A DNA stretch of 42,130 nucleotides from Nitrospirota bacterium. Lineage in GTDB: Bacteria; Nitrospirota; 9FT-COMBO-42-15; HDB-SIOI813. A model generated the notes under the pieces. The model did no database searches and was not told the origin of the DNA. It saw only the letters and a program-made list of their open reading frames with translations. Positions 16,477-26,149 of this stretch are shown piece by piece. The stretch's first letter is position 1. Each line of letters opens with the position of its first letter. The DNA lies in contig JADLDG010000005.1 in assembly GCA_020846775.1 (NCBI GenBank), positions 1-42,130 of the forward strand, read 5' to 3'. A program made the position numbers and the translations under genes.

Positions 16477-17421
16477 TTATAGAAAGAGAGAGCTTACAGA
16501 TGTCTCATTGTGGGTATTTCTTATAGCCTCACCCAGAAGAGGTGCAACTGATAAGGTTGTGATCTTTTTACAGGACAGGTCTTTCCCGTTGAGAGGAATA
16601 GTATTCGTTACTATAACTTCATCAATCACTGATCCATTCAGACGATCTATCGCTGAACCTGACAATACAGGATGGGTACATGCAGCAAAGACTTTCCTTG
16701 CCCCGGCCTTTTTCAATGCACCTGCTCCCTGAGTAATTGTGCCTGCCGTATCTATCATATCATCCAGCAATAGTGCATCTCTGCCTTCTACATCACCTAT
16801 TATGTTCATTACTTCCGAGACATTAGCCTTCTCCCTCCTCTTATCTATAATAGCAAGAGATGTGTCCAGTTTTTTTGCAATCGCCCTCGCCCTCTCCACA
16901 CCGCCGGCATCCGGTGATACGACCACCAGGTCCTTTAAGTCTAATTTCTTCAAATACTCCAGAATTACCGGAGTTGCAAAGATATTATCAACTGGTATGT
17001 TGAAAAAACCCTGTATCTGACCAACATGCAGGTCTAAAGTAAGAACCCTGTCAGCGCCTGAAACAGTAATAAGATCAGCAATCAGTTTCGCCGTAATCGG
17101 AACCCTTGGCTCAGCTTTTCTATCCTGCCTCGCATATCCATAATAGGGCAGAACTGCAGTTATCCTGTATGCTGAGGCCCTTTTAAGGGCATCCATCATA
17201 ATCAGCAACTCCATCAGATGCCTGTTAACCGGATTTGAGAATGTCTGAATGACAAAGATGTCTTTGCCCCGTACATTCTCATTTAACTGCACATTTATTT
17301 CACCATCACTGAAAGTGCCAACTGAGGCCTTACCTAAAGTTATCTGTAAATATTTACATATCTCCTGAGCAAGGTCCCTGTTAGAATTTCCGGTAAAAAT
17401 CTTCATTTCATGATCAATCAT
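16477..17421 (-). CDS. prs: Ribose-phosphate pyrophosphokinase
   Basis: Prs makes PRPP from ribose 5-phosphate and ATP for nucleotide, His and Trp synthesis. The 314-residue protein has the class I motifs FSDGEINVQL, PYYGYARQDRK, the flexible-loop/PRPP region VVSPDAGGVERA and the metal-PRPP loop LLLDDMIDTAGT. ATG at 17421 is favoured over the internal ATG five codons later because AAGGG lies just upstream. It precedes rplY and pth on the same strand, a conserved order. Confidence 0.97.
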   Translation of the reverse strand: MIDHEMKIFTGNSNRDLAQEICKYLQITLGKASVGTFSDGEINVQLNENVRGKDIFVIQTFSNPVNRHLMELLIMMDALKRASAYRITAVLPYYGYARQDRKAEPRVPITAKLIADLITVSGADRVLTLDLHVGQIQGFFNIPVDNIFATPVILEYLKKLDLKDLVVVSPDAGGVERARAIAKKLDTSLAIIDKRREKANVSEVMNIIGDVEGRDALLLDDMIDTAGTITQGAGALKKAGARKVFAACTHPVLSGSAIDRLNGSVIDEVIVTNTIPLNGKDLSCKKITTLSVAPLLGEAIRNTHNETSVSSLFL

Positions 17422-17561
17422 TATACCCTTGAATAAAAACTAAATTCTAAACCCTAAACATGATGAATCAAAAATACTTATACCCAAACTGCTGATTGTC
17501 CTCGAAAAACACAATGTGCCGCTTCAGTGTTTAGGAGTTAGAACCTGGTATTTATCTGAAG

Positions 17562-17633
17562 CTGGGGCGGGAGGATTCGAACCTCCGGATGCGAGATCCA
17601 AAATCTCGTGACTTACCGCTTGTCGACGCCCCA
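17562..17633 (-). tRNA. tRNA-Gln (anticodon TTG)
   Basis: A full cloverleaf is readable on the minus strand: acceptor TGGGGCG pairs with CGCCCCA, the anticodon arm is CGAGA-TTTTGGA-TCTCG with anticodon TTG (reads CAA), and the T arm is GGAGG-TTCGAAT-CCTCC. The discriminator is G, as expected for Gln tRNA. The 3' CCA is not encoded. It lies between spoVG and prs. Confidence 0.95.
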
Positions 17634-17639
17634 TTACGT

Positions 17640-17909
17640 TTACTGAATTACATTCCTGCCTAATTCTTTCTCATATTCCTTTAATATTACCCCTTCGATC
17701 ATCTCCCTTGCTTCATTATTCAGCGGATGGGCGATATCCCGGAAAGTACCATCTTTCCTCTTACGGCTTGGCATAGCTACAAATAAACCTGTATTCCCAT
17801 TTATAACCTTCACATCCCTGACAATAAAAGCATCATCAAATGTAACCGTTACATATGCCTTTAATCTTTCTTCATTAACCGGGAAAACTTTAACCTCTGT
17901 AACTTCCAT
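17640..17909 (-). CDS. spoVG: Septation/RNA-binding regulator SpoVG
   Basis: SpoVG is a small nucleic-acid-binding protein known from Firmicutes and spirochaetes as a post-transcriptional and division regulator; homologues are common in Deltaproteobacteria and Nitrospirota. The 89-residue protein starts MEVTEVKVFPV and contains the signature VRDVKVINGNTGLFVAMPSR and FRDIAHPLN. The reading frame is open further upstream to 17987, but the ATG at 17909 with GAGGAGG before it gives the normal family length. It follows ispE by 20 bp, the usual neighbour. Confidence 0.95.
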   Translation of the reverse strand: MEVTEVKVFPVNEERLKAYVTVTFDDAFIVRDVKVINGNTGLFVAMPSRKRKDGTFRDIAHPLNNEAREMIEGVILKEYEKELGRNVIQ

Positions 17910-17929
17910 GTTGGTCGCCTCCTCTATTA

Positions 17930-18895
17930 TTATGAAACAATCTGATACGGGGAACTTCGCAGGGCTTGAACAATCCATGTTCTCCATTCGTAATGCTGCA
18001 TATTACGCCTGGCCCTCTCTACGCTTTCTCTATCCCTGAAAATCCCGAAAACTGACGATCCACTCCCAGACATCAATGCATTAATTGCCCCACTGGCAAC
18101 CATCTCGTCTTTTATTTTCTTAATAACAGGATATCTGCGTATCACCACCCCCTCAAGGTCGTTATAAGGAAACAACCAGATTTTATTACCATCAAGCCTA
18201 AAGCCATCAGGCACAAAAATTTTAATATGGACTTCCTCTTTTGTCAACTCTAAATTTGGATTCACAAGGGGACCAATCCAATTATCAATCTCCCGGGGAG
18301 AAATATCGCATCTGACATTCTCAGAAGTGGTATCAACATGACTATATACCCATGCAGTAGAAATCAGAATCCCGGGGTTGACAAGCAAGTACCAGAAATC
18401 CGTCTCATTCAAAAGATGAATAAGTTCATCACCCCTTCCAAATCCAGCTGCAGTGGGTCCTCCCAGAAAAAACGGGACGTCGCTTCCAATTTCACAGCCC
18501 AGGCTATGAAGCGTTTCTTTCGACAACCCCAGACCCCACAAAAGGTTCAACCCTGATATTGCGGCAGCCGCGTCACTACTGCCTCCTCCAAGCCCTGCTG
18601 CAACAGGAATATTTTTTTTTAGATTTATCCTGGCGCCCTTATTTGTCCTTGTAAACTCCCTGAGCTTCACAGCCGCCTTATAAATCAGGTTATTTTCATC
18701 TGATGGGACCTCCGGAGAATTGCATATTATTTCAAGTTGATCTGCCTCATCAATAAAAAGCTCATCAAACAGGTCTACTGCCTGCATGACTGTAACTATA
18801 TCGTGATACCCGTCCGACCTTTTCCCCTTTATATGCAGCAGGAGATTTATCTTCGCTGGAGTTTTAATCTTTACTGATGCCGGTGATGAAGTCAC
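17930..18895 (-). CDS. ispE: 4-diphosphocytidyl-2-C-methyl-D-erythritol kinase
   Basis: IspE phosphorylates CDP-methylerythritol in the MEP isoprenoid pathway. The 321-residue GHMP kinase has PAKINLLLHIKGKRSDGYHDI (lysine and substrate site, about residues 13-33), the ATP loop PVAAGLGGGSSDAAA (about 91-105) and the third GHMP motif LMSGSGSSVFGIF. The start is GTG, overlapping the stop of the upstream regulator gene by 4 bp (GTGA), so translation is coupled. Confidence 0.97.
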   Translation of the reverse strand: MTSSPASVKIKTPAKINLLLHIKGKRSDGYHDIVTVMQAVDLFDELFIDEADQLEIICNSPEVPSDENNLIYKAAVKLREFTRTNKGARINLKKNIPVAAGLGGGSSDAAAAISGLNLLWGLGLSKETLHSLGCEIGSDVPFFLGGPTAAGFGRGDELIHLLNETDFWYLLVNPGILISTAWVYSHVDTTSENVRCDISPREIDNWIGPLVNPNLELTKEEVHIKIFVPDGFRLDGNKIWLFPYNDLEGVVIRRYPVIKKIKDEMVASGAINALMSGSGSSVFGIFRDRESVERARRNMQHYEWRTWIVQALRSSPYQIVS

Positions 18896-20280
18896 TCTTC
18901 ATCCCTGGATAAATTATATTTGACAAGCCTGTAGCGAAATGATCTCAAATCAAGATGGAGCAGTTCTGCAGCATCTTTTTTCACACCTTTTGCCATATTC
19001 AGCGCCTTAATGAGAAAATTCCTCTCTATCTCCATAAGGAATTCCTCCATATCAAGACCACCTGCAGGGATATCAGTTGAAACAGGTACTTTGTAAGGTA
19101 TTCCCCGTTGAAGGCATTCATCTATAGTTTGTTCTTCTATAATCGTTCCTACCCCCAGTGTCGCAGCCCGTTCTATTACGTTTTCAAGCTCTCGTACATT
19201 GCCTTTCCATGGAAAGTTAATCATTTTCTGCATTGCTTCCGGCGTCAACCCCTTAATATCCCGGCCAACCAGACGGCTGTATTTTGAAATAAAATACTCT
19301 GTAAGCAGTGGAATGTCATCCTTCCTCTCCCTTAATGGAGGCATCTCAACTGGAATCACATCAAGTCTGTAGAAAAGATCTTCCCTGAAGTTCCCCTCTG
19401 CGACAGCCTTTTTAAGGTCTCTGTTAGTTGCAGCAACAATCCTTACGTCAATCTTTGCCTCCTGTGCTCCCCCGACACGTTTAACTGACTTGTCTTCAAG
19501 GACACGCAGCAGTTTTACCTGAAAATTAGGGGGGATATCTCCAATCTCGTCAAGAAAGACCGTTCCACCATCAGCTGTTTCAAAGATTCCCTCCTTATTT
19601 GCAATTGCACCTGTAAATGAACCCTTAACATGTCCAAACATCTCGCTTTCAAAAAGTCCCTCAGGGATTGCACTGCAGTTTATGGCTACGAACGGGCGGT
19701 CCTTTCTGTGACCATAATTATGTATAGCCCTCGCAACCAATTCCTTGCCTGTCCCTGATTCGCCAGTTATCAGCACATTACTGGGACTGTCAGCTATCTT
19801 GATAATCAGTTGAATTAAATTTACGATAGAAGGACTTTTACCGACAATACCTCCTATGACGCCGGATGTTGTCCACTCCTGAATCTTCCTTCTCAGGATT
19901 AGATTCTCTTCGCTTAATCTTCTTTTCTCAATTGCGTTTCTTACAATCAGTTTAATCTCTTCAATCTTGAACGGCTTTGTTATATAATCATACGCACCCT
20001 GCTTCATGGCATCAACAGCTGTCTCTGCTGAAGCATAAGCCGTAATCATTATAACAACTGTCTCAGGGGCGCTCTCTTTAACGGTTCTCAATACACCAAT
20101 CCCGTCAAGCTGCGGCATCTTCAGATCAGTAATAACAATATCAAATGTCTGCTGACCTATTAAACTAACAGCCTCCTTGCCATTCGATGCAGAGGCCACA
20201 TCATGACCTTCTTTCTGCAGCATTATTGTAAGAAACTCCCTCATACCCCGTTCATCATCAACAACAAGAATCTTACCCAA
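18892..20280 (-). CDS. Sigma-54-dependent response regulator, PilR/NtrC type
   Basis: The 462-residue protein has a receiver domain (about 1-120; VVDDE, phospho-Asp in VITDLKMPQ), a sigma-54 AAA+ domain (about 138-370; Walker A GESGTGKE, GSFTGA loop, FLDEIGDIP, GNVRELEN) and a Fis-type helix-turn-helix (KKDAAELLHLDLRSFRYRL). The sigma-54 contact loop reads GSFTGA rather than GAFTGA, a tolerated variant. The start is TTG, supported by GGAGG six bases upstream. It follows a membrane PAS sensor kinase and pilBTC, so it probably controls pilus genes; its pilA target is not in this window. Confidence 0.93.
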   Translation of the reverse strand: MGKILVVDDERGMREFLTIMLQKEGHDVASASNGKEAVSLIGQQTFDIVITDLKMPQLDGIGVLRTVKESAPETVVIMITAYASAETAVDAMKQGAYDYITKPFKIEEIKLIVRNAIEKRRLSEENLILRRKIQEWTTSGVIGGIVGKSPSIVNLIQLIIKIADSPSNVLITGESGTGKELVARAIHNYGHRKDRPFVAINCSAIPEGLFESEMFGHVKGSFTGAIANKEGIFETADGGTVFLDEIGDIPPNFQVKLLRVLEDKSVKRVGGAQEAKIDVRIVAATNRDLKKAVAEGNFREDLFYRLDVIPVEMPPLRERKDDIPLLTEYFISKYSRLVGRDIKGLTPEAMQKMINFPWKGNVRELENVIERAATLGVGTIIEEQTIDECLQRGIPYKVPVSTDIPAGGLDMEEFLMEIERNFLIKALNMAKGVKKDAAELLHLDLRSFRYRLVKYNLSRDEE

Positions 20281-20345
20281 TCAATACCTCCGAGCTATTT
20301 CAAGCAGCATGCAATTGATGCCAATAATGTCTAATTGCCTCTATA

Positions 20346-21989
20346 TTACCCCACTGGCAGGTATATTGTAAACTGCGTCCCAATGCCTTGTTTGCTGTCA
20401 ACATGTATCCACCCGTCATGCTCTTCAATTATCCTGTGTACAATAGACAAACCAAGCCCCGAACCATTTTCCTTTGTTGTAAAAAATGGTACGAATACCT
20501 TATCCAGGATACCGTCATCAATGCCCTGACCTGTATCCTTAAACACTATCTCAGCCCACTTTCCCGATCTTGAGTTTTTAACATCTCCCTTATCACCGCT
20601 CATCCCTGAGCTGATAGTTAACACTCCACCATCAGGCATTGCCTGGACTGCATTTATAGCAAGGTTCCAGAATACCTGTGACATTTGATGCGGGTCAACA
20701 GACAACATGAGATTCTTTTCTTTAAATTCTTCACGTGTGTAATTTTTCGCACTCCTGTAGATATCGCTGTTCTTCAATAATTTTATTGTATCAAGCAGCA
20801 GGTCATTAATATCCATAAGTTTCTTTTGAGGCTGGTTTGGCTTGGCATATGTAAGAAATTCTGTAATTGTCATATTAAGCCTGTCCATTTCCCTGAGGGC
20901 AATCTCCATGAGGTAAGCATTTTCACCCTCCAGGGATAACTCTTCCTTCAATATCTGCATTGAACCGCTGAGGGATGCAAGCGGGTTCCTTATTTCATGT
21001 GCCATACCTGCTGCAACCTCACCTATCATGGCCATCTTCTCCCTGTCTTTAACTTCCTTTTCCATCTCTTTGACCTTAGTCAGGTCCTGAAAAATAACTA
21101 TCAAACCGTGGCTTTTGCCACTTTCATCCAGGAGGTGAGAGACATTCATACCCAGTATTATCCGGGAATCATGTCCTTTGTTAACTTCACTTTCAAAACG
21201 GTAAATCGGGAGAATCTGTTTCACACTGCTTAGAATATCTTCAATTTCCTTTACCGGTAAAATCTCGAGGAACCCTTTCCCCCGCACATCATCCCACTTA
21301 AGGCCTGTTATTTCCTCTGCAGCCCGGTTGAACGCCGTAATCCTGCCCTGTCCGTCTGTAGTAAGCAGCCCCGTACTCATGCATTGGGCAACATTTACAT
21401 TAAATGCCTGGAGTTCCTCGATGTTGCTGTCTTTAGCCCTGAGCTCCTCCTTCATCCTCCTGAGTGTTTCGACTGCACTGCTGCCAAGATATGCAACTGC
21501 GAAGAATGCGGCAATGTGGAGTGACAACACATAGAATAATGTTTTTCCAGGAAGCGCCGTGCCTGTCAGGAATGGAAACAATTCATAAAACTGAGCATTT
21601 ACAATCACCCCGTACGAGATGCTCGCTGCAGCGGCCGCCAAAAGGGCGCCTCTGCGATAAAGTAATATTGATGCCGGTATGATTGAGATGAGATATAAGA
21701 ATACAAAGGGGCTTTCAACTCCCTCTGTTGCTGAAACGAGTGCTGTCACAAGGATTATGTCACTGAAGATCTGTATGTAGGCAGATACTCTGTGGCTGAT
21801 TAATTTATAAAGGATTGCATAGATTATTGTGAAGAAATATGTAATTGCTATGAGGGAGTAAAAGGCTGGGATTAAAAACGGGCCTTCCTTGAATCTAATA
21901 CCAAGGAATAGGAAAGAGCCCAGAAAAAGGGTCACAAAAACAACCCTTACAACCATTAAGCTTATAAGCTTTTTCCCCAGTTCTTCCAA
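20346..21989 (-). CDS. PilS-like membrane sensor histidine kinase with PAS domain
   Basis: The 547-residue protein has about six hydrophobic helices (residues 10-175), a PAS domain (about 193-310; TDGQGRITAFNRAAEEITG), a HisKA segment with the phospho-His in MAHEIRNPLASLSGSM (about 333) and an HATPase domain with NLAINAVQAMPDGG, DTGQGID and GSGLGLSI. It is the cognate kinase of the adjacent PilR-type regulator, 65 bp downstream. In Pseudomonas, PilS senses pilin in the membrane; the six-helix layout here is the same. The start is TTG without a strong Shine-Dalgarno, so the exact start is unsure. Confidence 0.92.
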   Translation of the reverse strand: MEELGKKLISLMVVRVVFVTLFLGSFLFLGIRFKEGPFLIPAFYSLIAITYFFTIIYAILYKLISHRVSAYIQIFSDIILVTALVSATEGVESPFVFLYLISIIPASILLYRRGALLAAAAASISYGVIVNAQFYELFPFLTGTALPGKTLFYVLSLHIAAFFAVAYLGSSAVETLRRMKEELRAKDSNIEELQAFNVNVAQCMSTGLLTTDGQGRITAFNRAAEEITGLKWDDVRGKGFLEILPVKEIEDILSSVKQILPIYRFESEVNKGHDSRIILGMNVSHLLDESGKSHGLIVIFQDLTKVKEMEKEVKDREKMAMIGEVAAGMAHEIRNPLASLSGSMQILKEELSLEGENAYLMEIALREMDRLNMTITEFLTYAKPNQPQKKLMDINDLLLDTIKLLKNSDIYRSAKNYTREEFKEKNLMLSVDPHQMSQVFWNLAINAVQAMPDGGVLTISSGMSGDKGDVKNSRSGKWAEIVFKDTGQGIDDGILDKVFVPFFTTKENGSGLGLSIVHRIIEEHDGWIHVDSKQGIGTQFTIYLPVG

Positions 21990-22017
21990 ATCTAACCCGG
22001 CTTATTACTACCTTCCA

Positions 22018-23223
22018 TTATCCTATAGTCCCCGCTAACTTGAATATTGGCAGATACATGGCTACAACTATGAATCCTATAACCACACCAAGAAAAATCA
22101 TCAAAATGGGTTCAAGAAGAGATGTCAGGATTCCTACCGTTGAATCAACTTCTTCATCATAAAAATCTGCGATCTTTGACAACATAGCATCCAATGCCCC
22201 TGTTGTCTCACCTACAGCTATCATCTGTACAACCATAGGTGGAAACACTTTGCTTGCTTCAAGGGGCTCAGAAAGGGTTTTCCCCTCACTTATGCTCTGC
22301 CTTGTAGCGTAGATTGCCTTTTCAACCACCTTATTTCCAGATGTCTTTGCAACAATGTCAAGGCCGTCCAATATAGGCACTCCACTGCTTATCAGTGTGC
22401 CAAGCGTTCTGGTAAACGTTGCAACCGAGATCTTCCTTGCAAGCATGCCAAATACAGGTAATTTCAAAACCATAGAGTCTATTACCATTCTACCTTTTTG
22501 GGTCTTGTAATATTTACGTACACCGAAGATTGCAGCGGCCAATATCCCTATGATAATAAGAATATTAGCACGCATGAAATTACTTGCACCAATTACCAAT
22601 TGAGTCGGCACCGGTAGGGTCCCTCCAAAATCTGTAAACATTTTGGCAAAGATAGGTATAACATAGACAAGCAATACTATGATTACGATAAAGGCAACGG
22701 CTACAATTGTGGAGGGATAAAACAGGGCGGCCTTTACCTGGCGTTTAAGCTTTATATTCTTTTCTATGTATTTGGAAAGCCTGTTTAATATCGTATCCAG
22801 TATACCGCCAACCTCCCCTGCGGCGACCATATTCGCGTACAAGTCACCAAAAACTTCCGGATGCTTCTTAAGAGAATCTGCATATGTAGAGCCGGCCTCC
22901 ACATCCTGCCTTATCTCGTTAATAATTGAGGCAAAGGCTTTATTATCAGCCTGTTTGGACAAGATGTCCAGGCACTGTACAAGTGGTAAACCTGCATCTA
23001 TCATTGTGGCAAACTGACGGGTAAACAATGCTATATCCCTGTCAGAGGCCTTAGATTGAAAAGGTAAATTAATACTGAATTTCCTGGCACGTTTTGCAAC
23101 AGAAGTAACCATTATATTCTGTTTGCGCATTATAGAAATTACTTCATCCTTATTTTGGGCAGTTAATTCTCCCTTCTGCCTTTGTCCCTCTCTGCTCCTG
23201 CCGCTCCACACATACGTTTCCAT
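22018..23223 (-). CDS. pilC: Type IV pilus inner-membrane platform protein PilC
   Basis: PilC (GspF family) is the membrane platform on which PilB and PilT act to extend and retract the pilus. The 401-residue protein has two GspF repeats (about 66-190 and 270-395), each with a cytosolic helical bundle and membrane helices; LFTRQFATMIDAGLPLVQCL and FTRTLGTLISSGVPILDGL are the matching starts. ATG start; it overlaps the pilT stop by one base (TAATG), so translation is coupled. Confidence 0.96.
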   Translation of the reverse strand: METYVWSGRSREGQRQKGELTAQNKDEVISIMRKQNIMVTSVAKRARKFSINLPFQSKASDRDIALFTRQFATMIDAGLPLVQCLDILSKQADNKAFASIINEIRQDVEAGSTYADSLKKHPEVFGDLYANMVAAGEVGGILDTILNRLSKYIEKNIKLKRQVKAALFYPSTIVAVAFIVIIVLLVYVIPIFAKMFTDFGGTLPVPTQLVIGASNFMRANILIIIGILAAAIFGVRKYYKTQKGRMVIDSMVLKLPVFGMLARKISVATFTRTLGTLISSGVPILDGLDIVAKTSGNKVVEKAIYATRQSISEGKTLSEPLEASKVFPPMVVQMIAVGETTGALDAMLSKIADFYDEEVDSTVGILTSLLEPILMIFLGVVIGFIVVAMYLPIFKLAGTIG

Positions 23224-24314
23224 TATCTTACACCTCCTGCACCAACACCTCCCCTATTGATCATTGCCAGCAACTCTTCCGGCAGATTCGAACGACCTAA
23301 CGCATCGTCTTTAGTGATAACTCCGCGTAAAAAAAGGTCATTAAGGGATTGGTTCATTGTTTGCATTCCATACTTGTTTTGACCTGTTTGCATGATTGAG
23401 TAGATCTGATGAACCTTGTCTTCTCTTATAAGGTTTCTGATAGCCGGATTAGGGACCATAACCTCCAGACAAAGAGCACGCCCCATACCACCCTTTTTCG
23501 GCAGTAATTGCTGTGAAATAACACCCTCAAGGACAAAGGAAAGCTGAGCCCTTATCTGCGGCTGCTGATGGGGGGGGAACACATCAATTATTCTGTTCAT
23601 AGTCTGAGCACAGGAATTGGTGTGCAGTGTGGCAAAAGTAAGATGTCCTGTCTCTGATATTGTCAGCGCAGCCTCTATGGTCTCAAGGTCTCTCATCTCA
23701 CCGATCAGTACAATATCAGGGTCCTGCCTCAAAATATATTTCAATGCATTCTTAAATGACTTGGTATCAGCATGAACTTCTCTCTGATTTACTACACACT
23801 TCTTGTGGGCATGTATAAACTCAATCGGATCTTCTATTGTGACTATATGTTCTTCACGCTCGGCATTAATCATATCAATCATAGTAGCCAGAGTGGTAGA
23901 TTTCCCACTGCCGGTAGGGCCCGTAACAAGAATAAGACCACGTGGTTTCCTTACGAGATCTTTAATAACTTGAGGAAGACCCAGCTCTTCAAATGATCTT
24001 ATATGAAATGGAATAGACCGGATAGCTGCAGCCACTGCACCCCTCTGGACAAATATATTTGCCCTGAATCTGCTAAGACCCTTAATACCAAATGAAAGAT
24101 CAAGCTCGTTTTCTTCCTCAAAACGGTGTTTCTGGGATTCCGTCAGTATGCTATAGCACATCTGCTTAGTATCAGATGCAGTTAGCTCATTATTGCCTAC
24201 AGGAGTCAACCTCCCATTAACCCTCATTTGCGGCGGCGAACCGGTTGTTATATGCAGATCCGACCCCCCCCGCTGAATGGTAAGCTGAAGCAGCTCATAC
24301 AAATTTGCACTCAT
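23223..24314 (-). CDS. pilT: Type IV pilus retraction ATPase PilT
   Basis: PilT powers pilus retraction. The 363-residue hexameric ATPase has an N-terminal PAS-like region, the Walker A GPTGSGKSTTLATMID (about 130-145), the Asp box and Walker B VLIGEMRDLETIEAAL, and the AIRNLIRE motif (about residue 290) characteristic of PilT. ATG start with GGAGGTGGAAT. It lies between pilB and pilC. Confidence 0.97.
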   Translation of the reverse strand: MSANLYELLQLTIQRGGSDLHITTGSPPQMRVNGRLTPVGNNELTASDTKQMCYSILTESQKHRFEEENELDLSFGIKGLSRFRANIFVQRGAVAAAIRSIPFHIRSFEELGLPQVIKDLVRKPRGLILVTGPTGSGKSTTLATMIDMINAEREEHIVTIEDPIEFIHAHKKCVVNQREVHADTKSFKNALKYILRQDPDIVLIGEMRDLETIEAALTISETGHLTFATLHTNSCAQTMNRIIDVFPPHQQPQIRAQLSFVLEGVISQQLLPKKGGMGRALCLEVMVPNPAIRNLIREDKVHQIYSIMQTGQNKYGMQTMNQSLNDLFLRGVITKDDALGRSNLPEELLAMINRGGVGAGGVR

Positions 24315-24364
24315 ATTCCACCTCCTTGCAATGAGTATCTGCTGTTACGCTATCGTCATAATTA

Positions 24365-26071
24365 CTATCCGAATGTAGTTCTCAGTATTTCTTCTACCGT
24401 TGTCACGCCCTCTTTAAGCTTTGTCAGCCCGCTCATCCTGAGTGTCTTCATACCTGAATCTACTGCCTTCTTCTTAACTTCTGCTGCTGATGCACCCTGC
24501 AGAATCAACTCCTTAATCTCATCATTAACTGTCAAAACCTCATATAATGCAACACGTCCTTTATACCCTGTGTTATTACATGCAGGACAACCTTTCCCCT
24601 TGTATGTGATAATTGACTCAACTTCCTGCTGGTTTATTCCTAAATCCAATAGGATAGCCGGGGTCATCTTTTCTTCCTCCCTGCACTCTTTACATATACG
24701 CCTCACCAGCCTCTGGGCTATTATCAATAATAAAGAAGAGGCAACAAGAAACGGTTCTATCCCCATATTCAGGAGCCTGGTAATTGTACTCGGTGCGTCG
24801 TTAGTGTGAAGTGTGCTCAAAACAAGATGTCCTGTAAGTGCGGCCTTGACAGCTATTTCAGCTGTCTCATAATCTCTTATCTCTCCAACGAGTACTACAT
24901 CCGGGTCCTGTCTTAAGAAAGACCTGAGGGCCGCTGCAAAATTCAACCCTATTTCCTCTTTCATCTGAACCTGATTTACCCCAAAAAGGTTATATTCTAC
25001 GGGGTCTTCTGCTGTCATGATATTGATGCCGACTTCATTTATCTGCTGAAGGGCAGCATAAAGTGTTGTACTCTTTCCGCTTCCAGTGGGACCGGTAACA
25101 AGCACCATACCAAATGGGGAATGAATGGCCTTCATAAGGTCATCAAGCGCCTGCTGCTCCCAGCCCATTTTTTTAAGATCAAGACTCAGAGCGCCCTTGT
25201 CGAGAATCCTCATTACTACCTTCTCACCAAAAAGACAGGGAAGTGTACTTACACGCAGGTCAATCTCCTTGTCTTTCATCTTCAGCTTTATCCTCCCATC
25301 CTGCGGGAGACGCCTTTCTGCAATATCAAGCTCCGCCATGATCTTCAGCCTCGATGTCAGGGCCGCCCTTAGCTTCATTGGAGGATTCATTACTTCATAA
25401 AGAACTCCGTCAATACGGTAACGGACACGGAACTTCTTTTCATACGCCTCAATATGGATATCACTTGCGCCCTTTTTTATTGCGTCTGATAAAATCAAAT
25501 TTACCAGTTTGACAACCGGAGCCTCATCAACGGCCTCCTTCAGCTCTCTTAAATCAACCTTTTCCTCTGCATCAGCCTCTACTATGTCCAAACTGTCATC
25601 GCCGCCGTCCATGCTCTTCAGTACCTGCTGGAGGTTCATTGAGCTCGTATCATACATTTTAGCCATTGTGGCCTTGATGACACTCTCAGAAGAAACAACA
25701 ACCTCGATGTCATAACCTGTCATAAACTTAATGTCATCAATTGCAAAAACATTAGAAGGATCCATCATGGCCACAGTCAGGACAGCCCCTACACGGCGAA
25801 TTGGTATAACATTATACTTTTGAACCACCTCTGGAGGGATCAGTTTAGTGACTGAAGCGTCTATTTCAATCTTTGTGAGGTCAACGGACTGCACACCATA
25901 TTGTTTACTCAGGAAATGCAGGAGTGTTTGTTCCGGAATATAATCGAGCTTAACTAAAATGCTGCCAAGACGCCCGCCTTCTTTTTGTTGAAATGCAAGG
26001 GCCTTTTCGAGTTGTTCTTCTGTAATAAGACTTTCATTGACAAGCATCTTTCCTATTTTGCTGATTATCAC
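24365..26071 (-). CDS. pilB: Type IV pilus assembly ATPase PilB
   Basis: PilB drives pilin polymerisation. The protein has an N-terminal T2SSE/MshE-type domain (about residues 1-150), the Walker A GPTGSGKSTTLYAAL, Walker B VLVGEIRDYETAEIA, His box TLHTNDAPST and a tetra-Cys zinc site CKEC...CPAC near the C-terminus. The frame runs to a GTG at 26095, but that lacks a ribosome-binding site; the GTG at 26071 has GGAG at ideal spacing and gives IISKIGKMLVNESLITEEQ, so I chose it. First of the pilB-pilT-pilC set. No pilin gene is in the window. Confidence 0.96.
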   Translation of the reverse strand: MIISKIGKMLVNESLITEEQLEKALAFQQKEGGRLGSILVKLDYIPEQTLLHFLSKQYGVQSVDLTKIEIDASVTKLIPPEVVQKYNVIPIRRVGAVLTVAMMDPSNVFAIDDIKFMTGYDIEVVVSSESVIKATMAKMYDTSSMNLQQVLKSMDGGDDSLDIVEADAEEKVDLRELKEAVDEAPVVKLVNLILSDAIKKGASDIHIEAYEKKFRVRYRIDGVLYEVMNPPMKLRAALTSRLKIMAELDIAERRLPQDGRIKLKMKDKEIDLRVSTLPCLFGEKVVMRILDKGALSLDLKKMGWEQQALDDLMKAIHSPFGMVLVTGPTGSGKSTTLYAALQQINEVGINIMTAEDPVEYNLFGVNQVQMKEEIGLNFAAALRSFLRQDPDVVLVGEIRDYETAEIAVKAALTGHLVLSTLHTNDAPSTITRLLNMGIEPFLVASSLLLIIAQRLVRRICKECREEEKMTPAILLDLGINQQEVESIITYKGKGCPACNNTGYKGRVALYEVLTVNDEIKELILQGASAAEVKKKAVDSGMKTLRMSGLTKLKEGVTTVEEILRTTFG

Positions 26072-26149
26072 TTGTTCTCCAATAGTCAACTGCACGCAAA
26101 AGCAATCAGTCAGCAGTTTCTTAATAAACCTACCAACAATAAGCTCACT

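Noticed and set aside
17422-17561. Intergenic stretch between prs and tRNA-Gln
   Set aside because: Inspected for a second tRNA or small RNA; no cloverleaf, stable hairpin or promoter could be supported.
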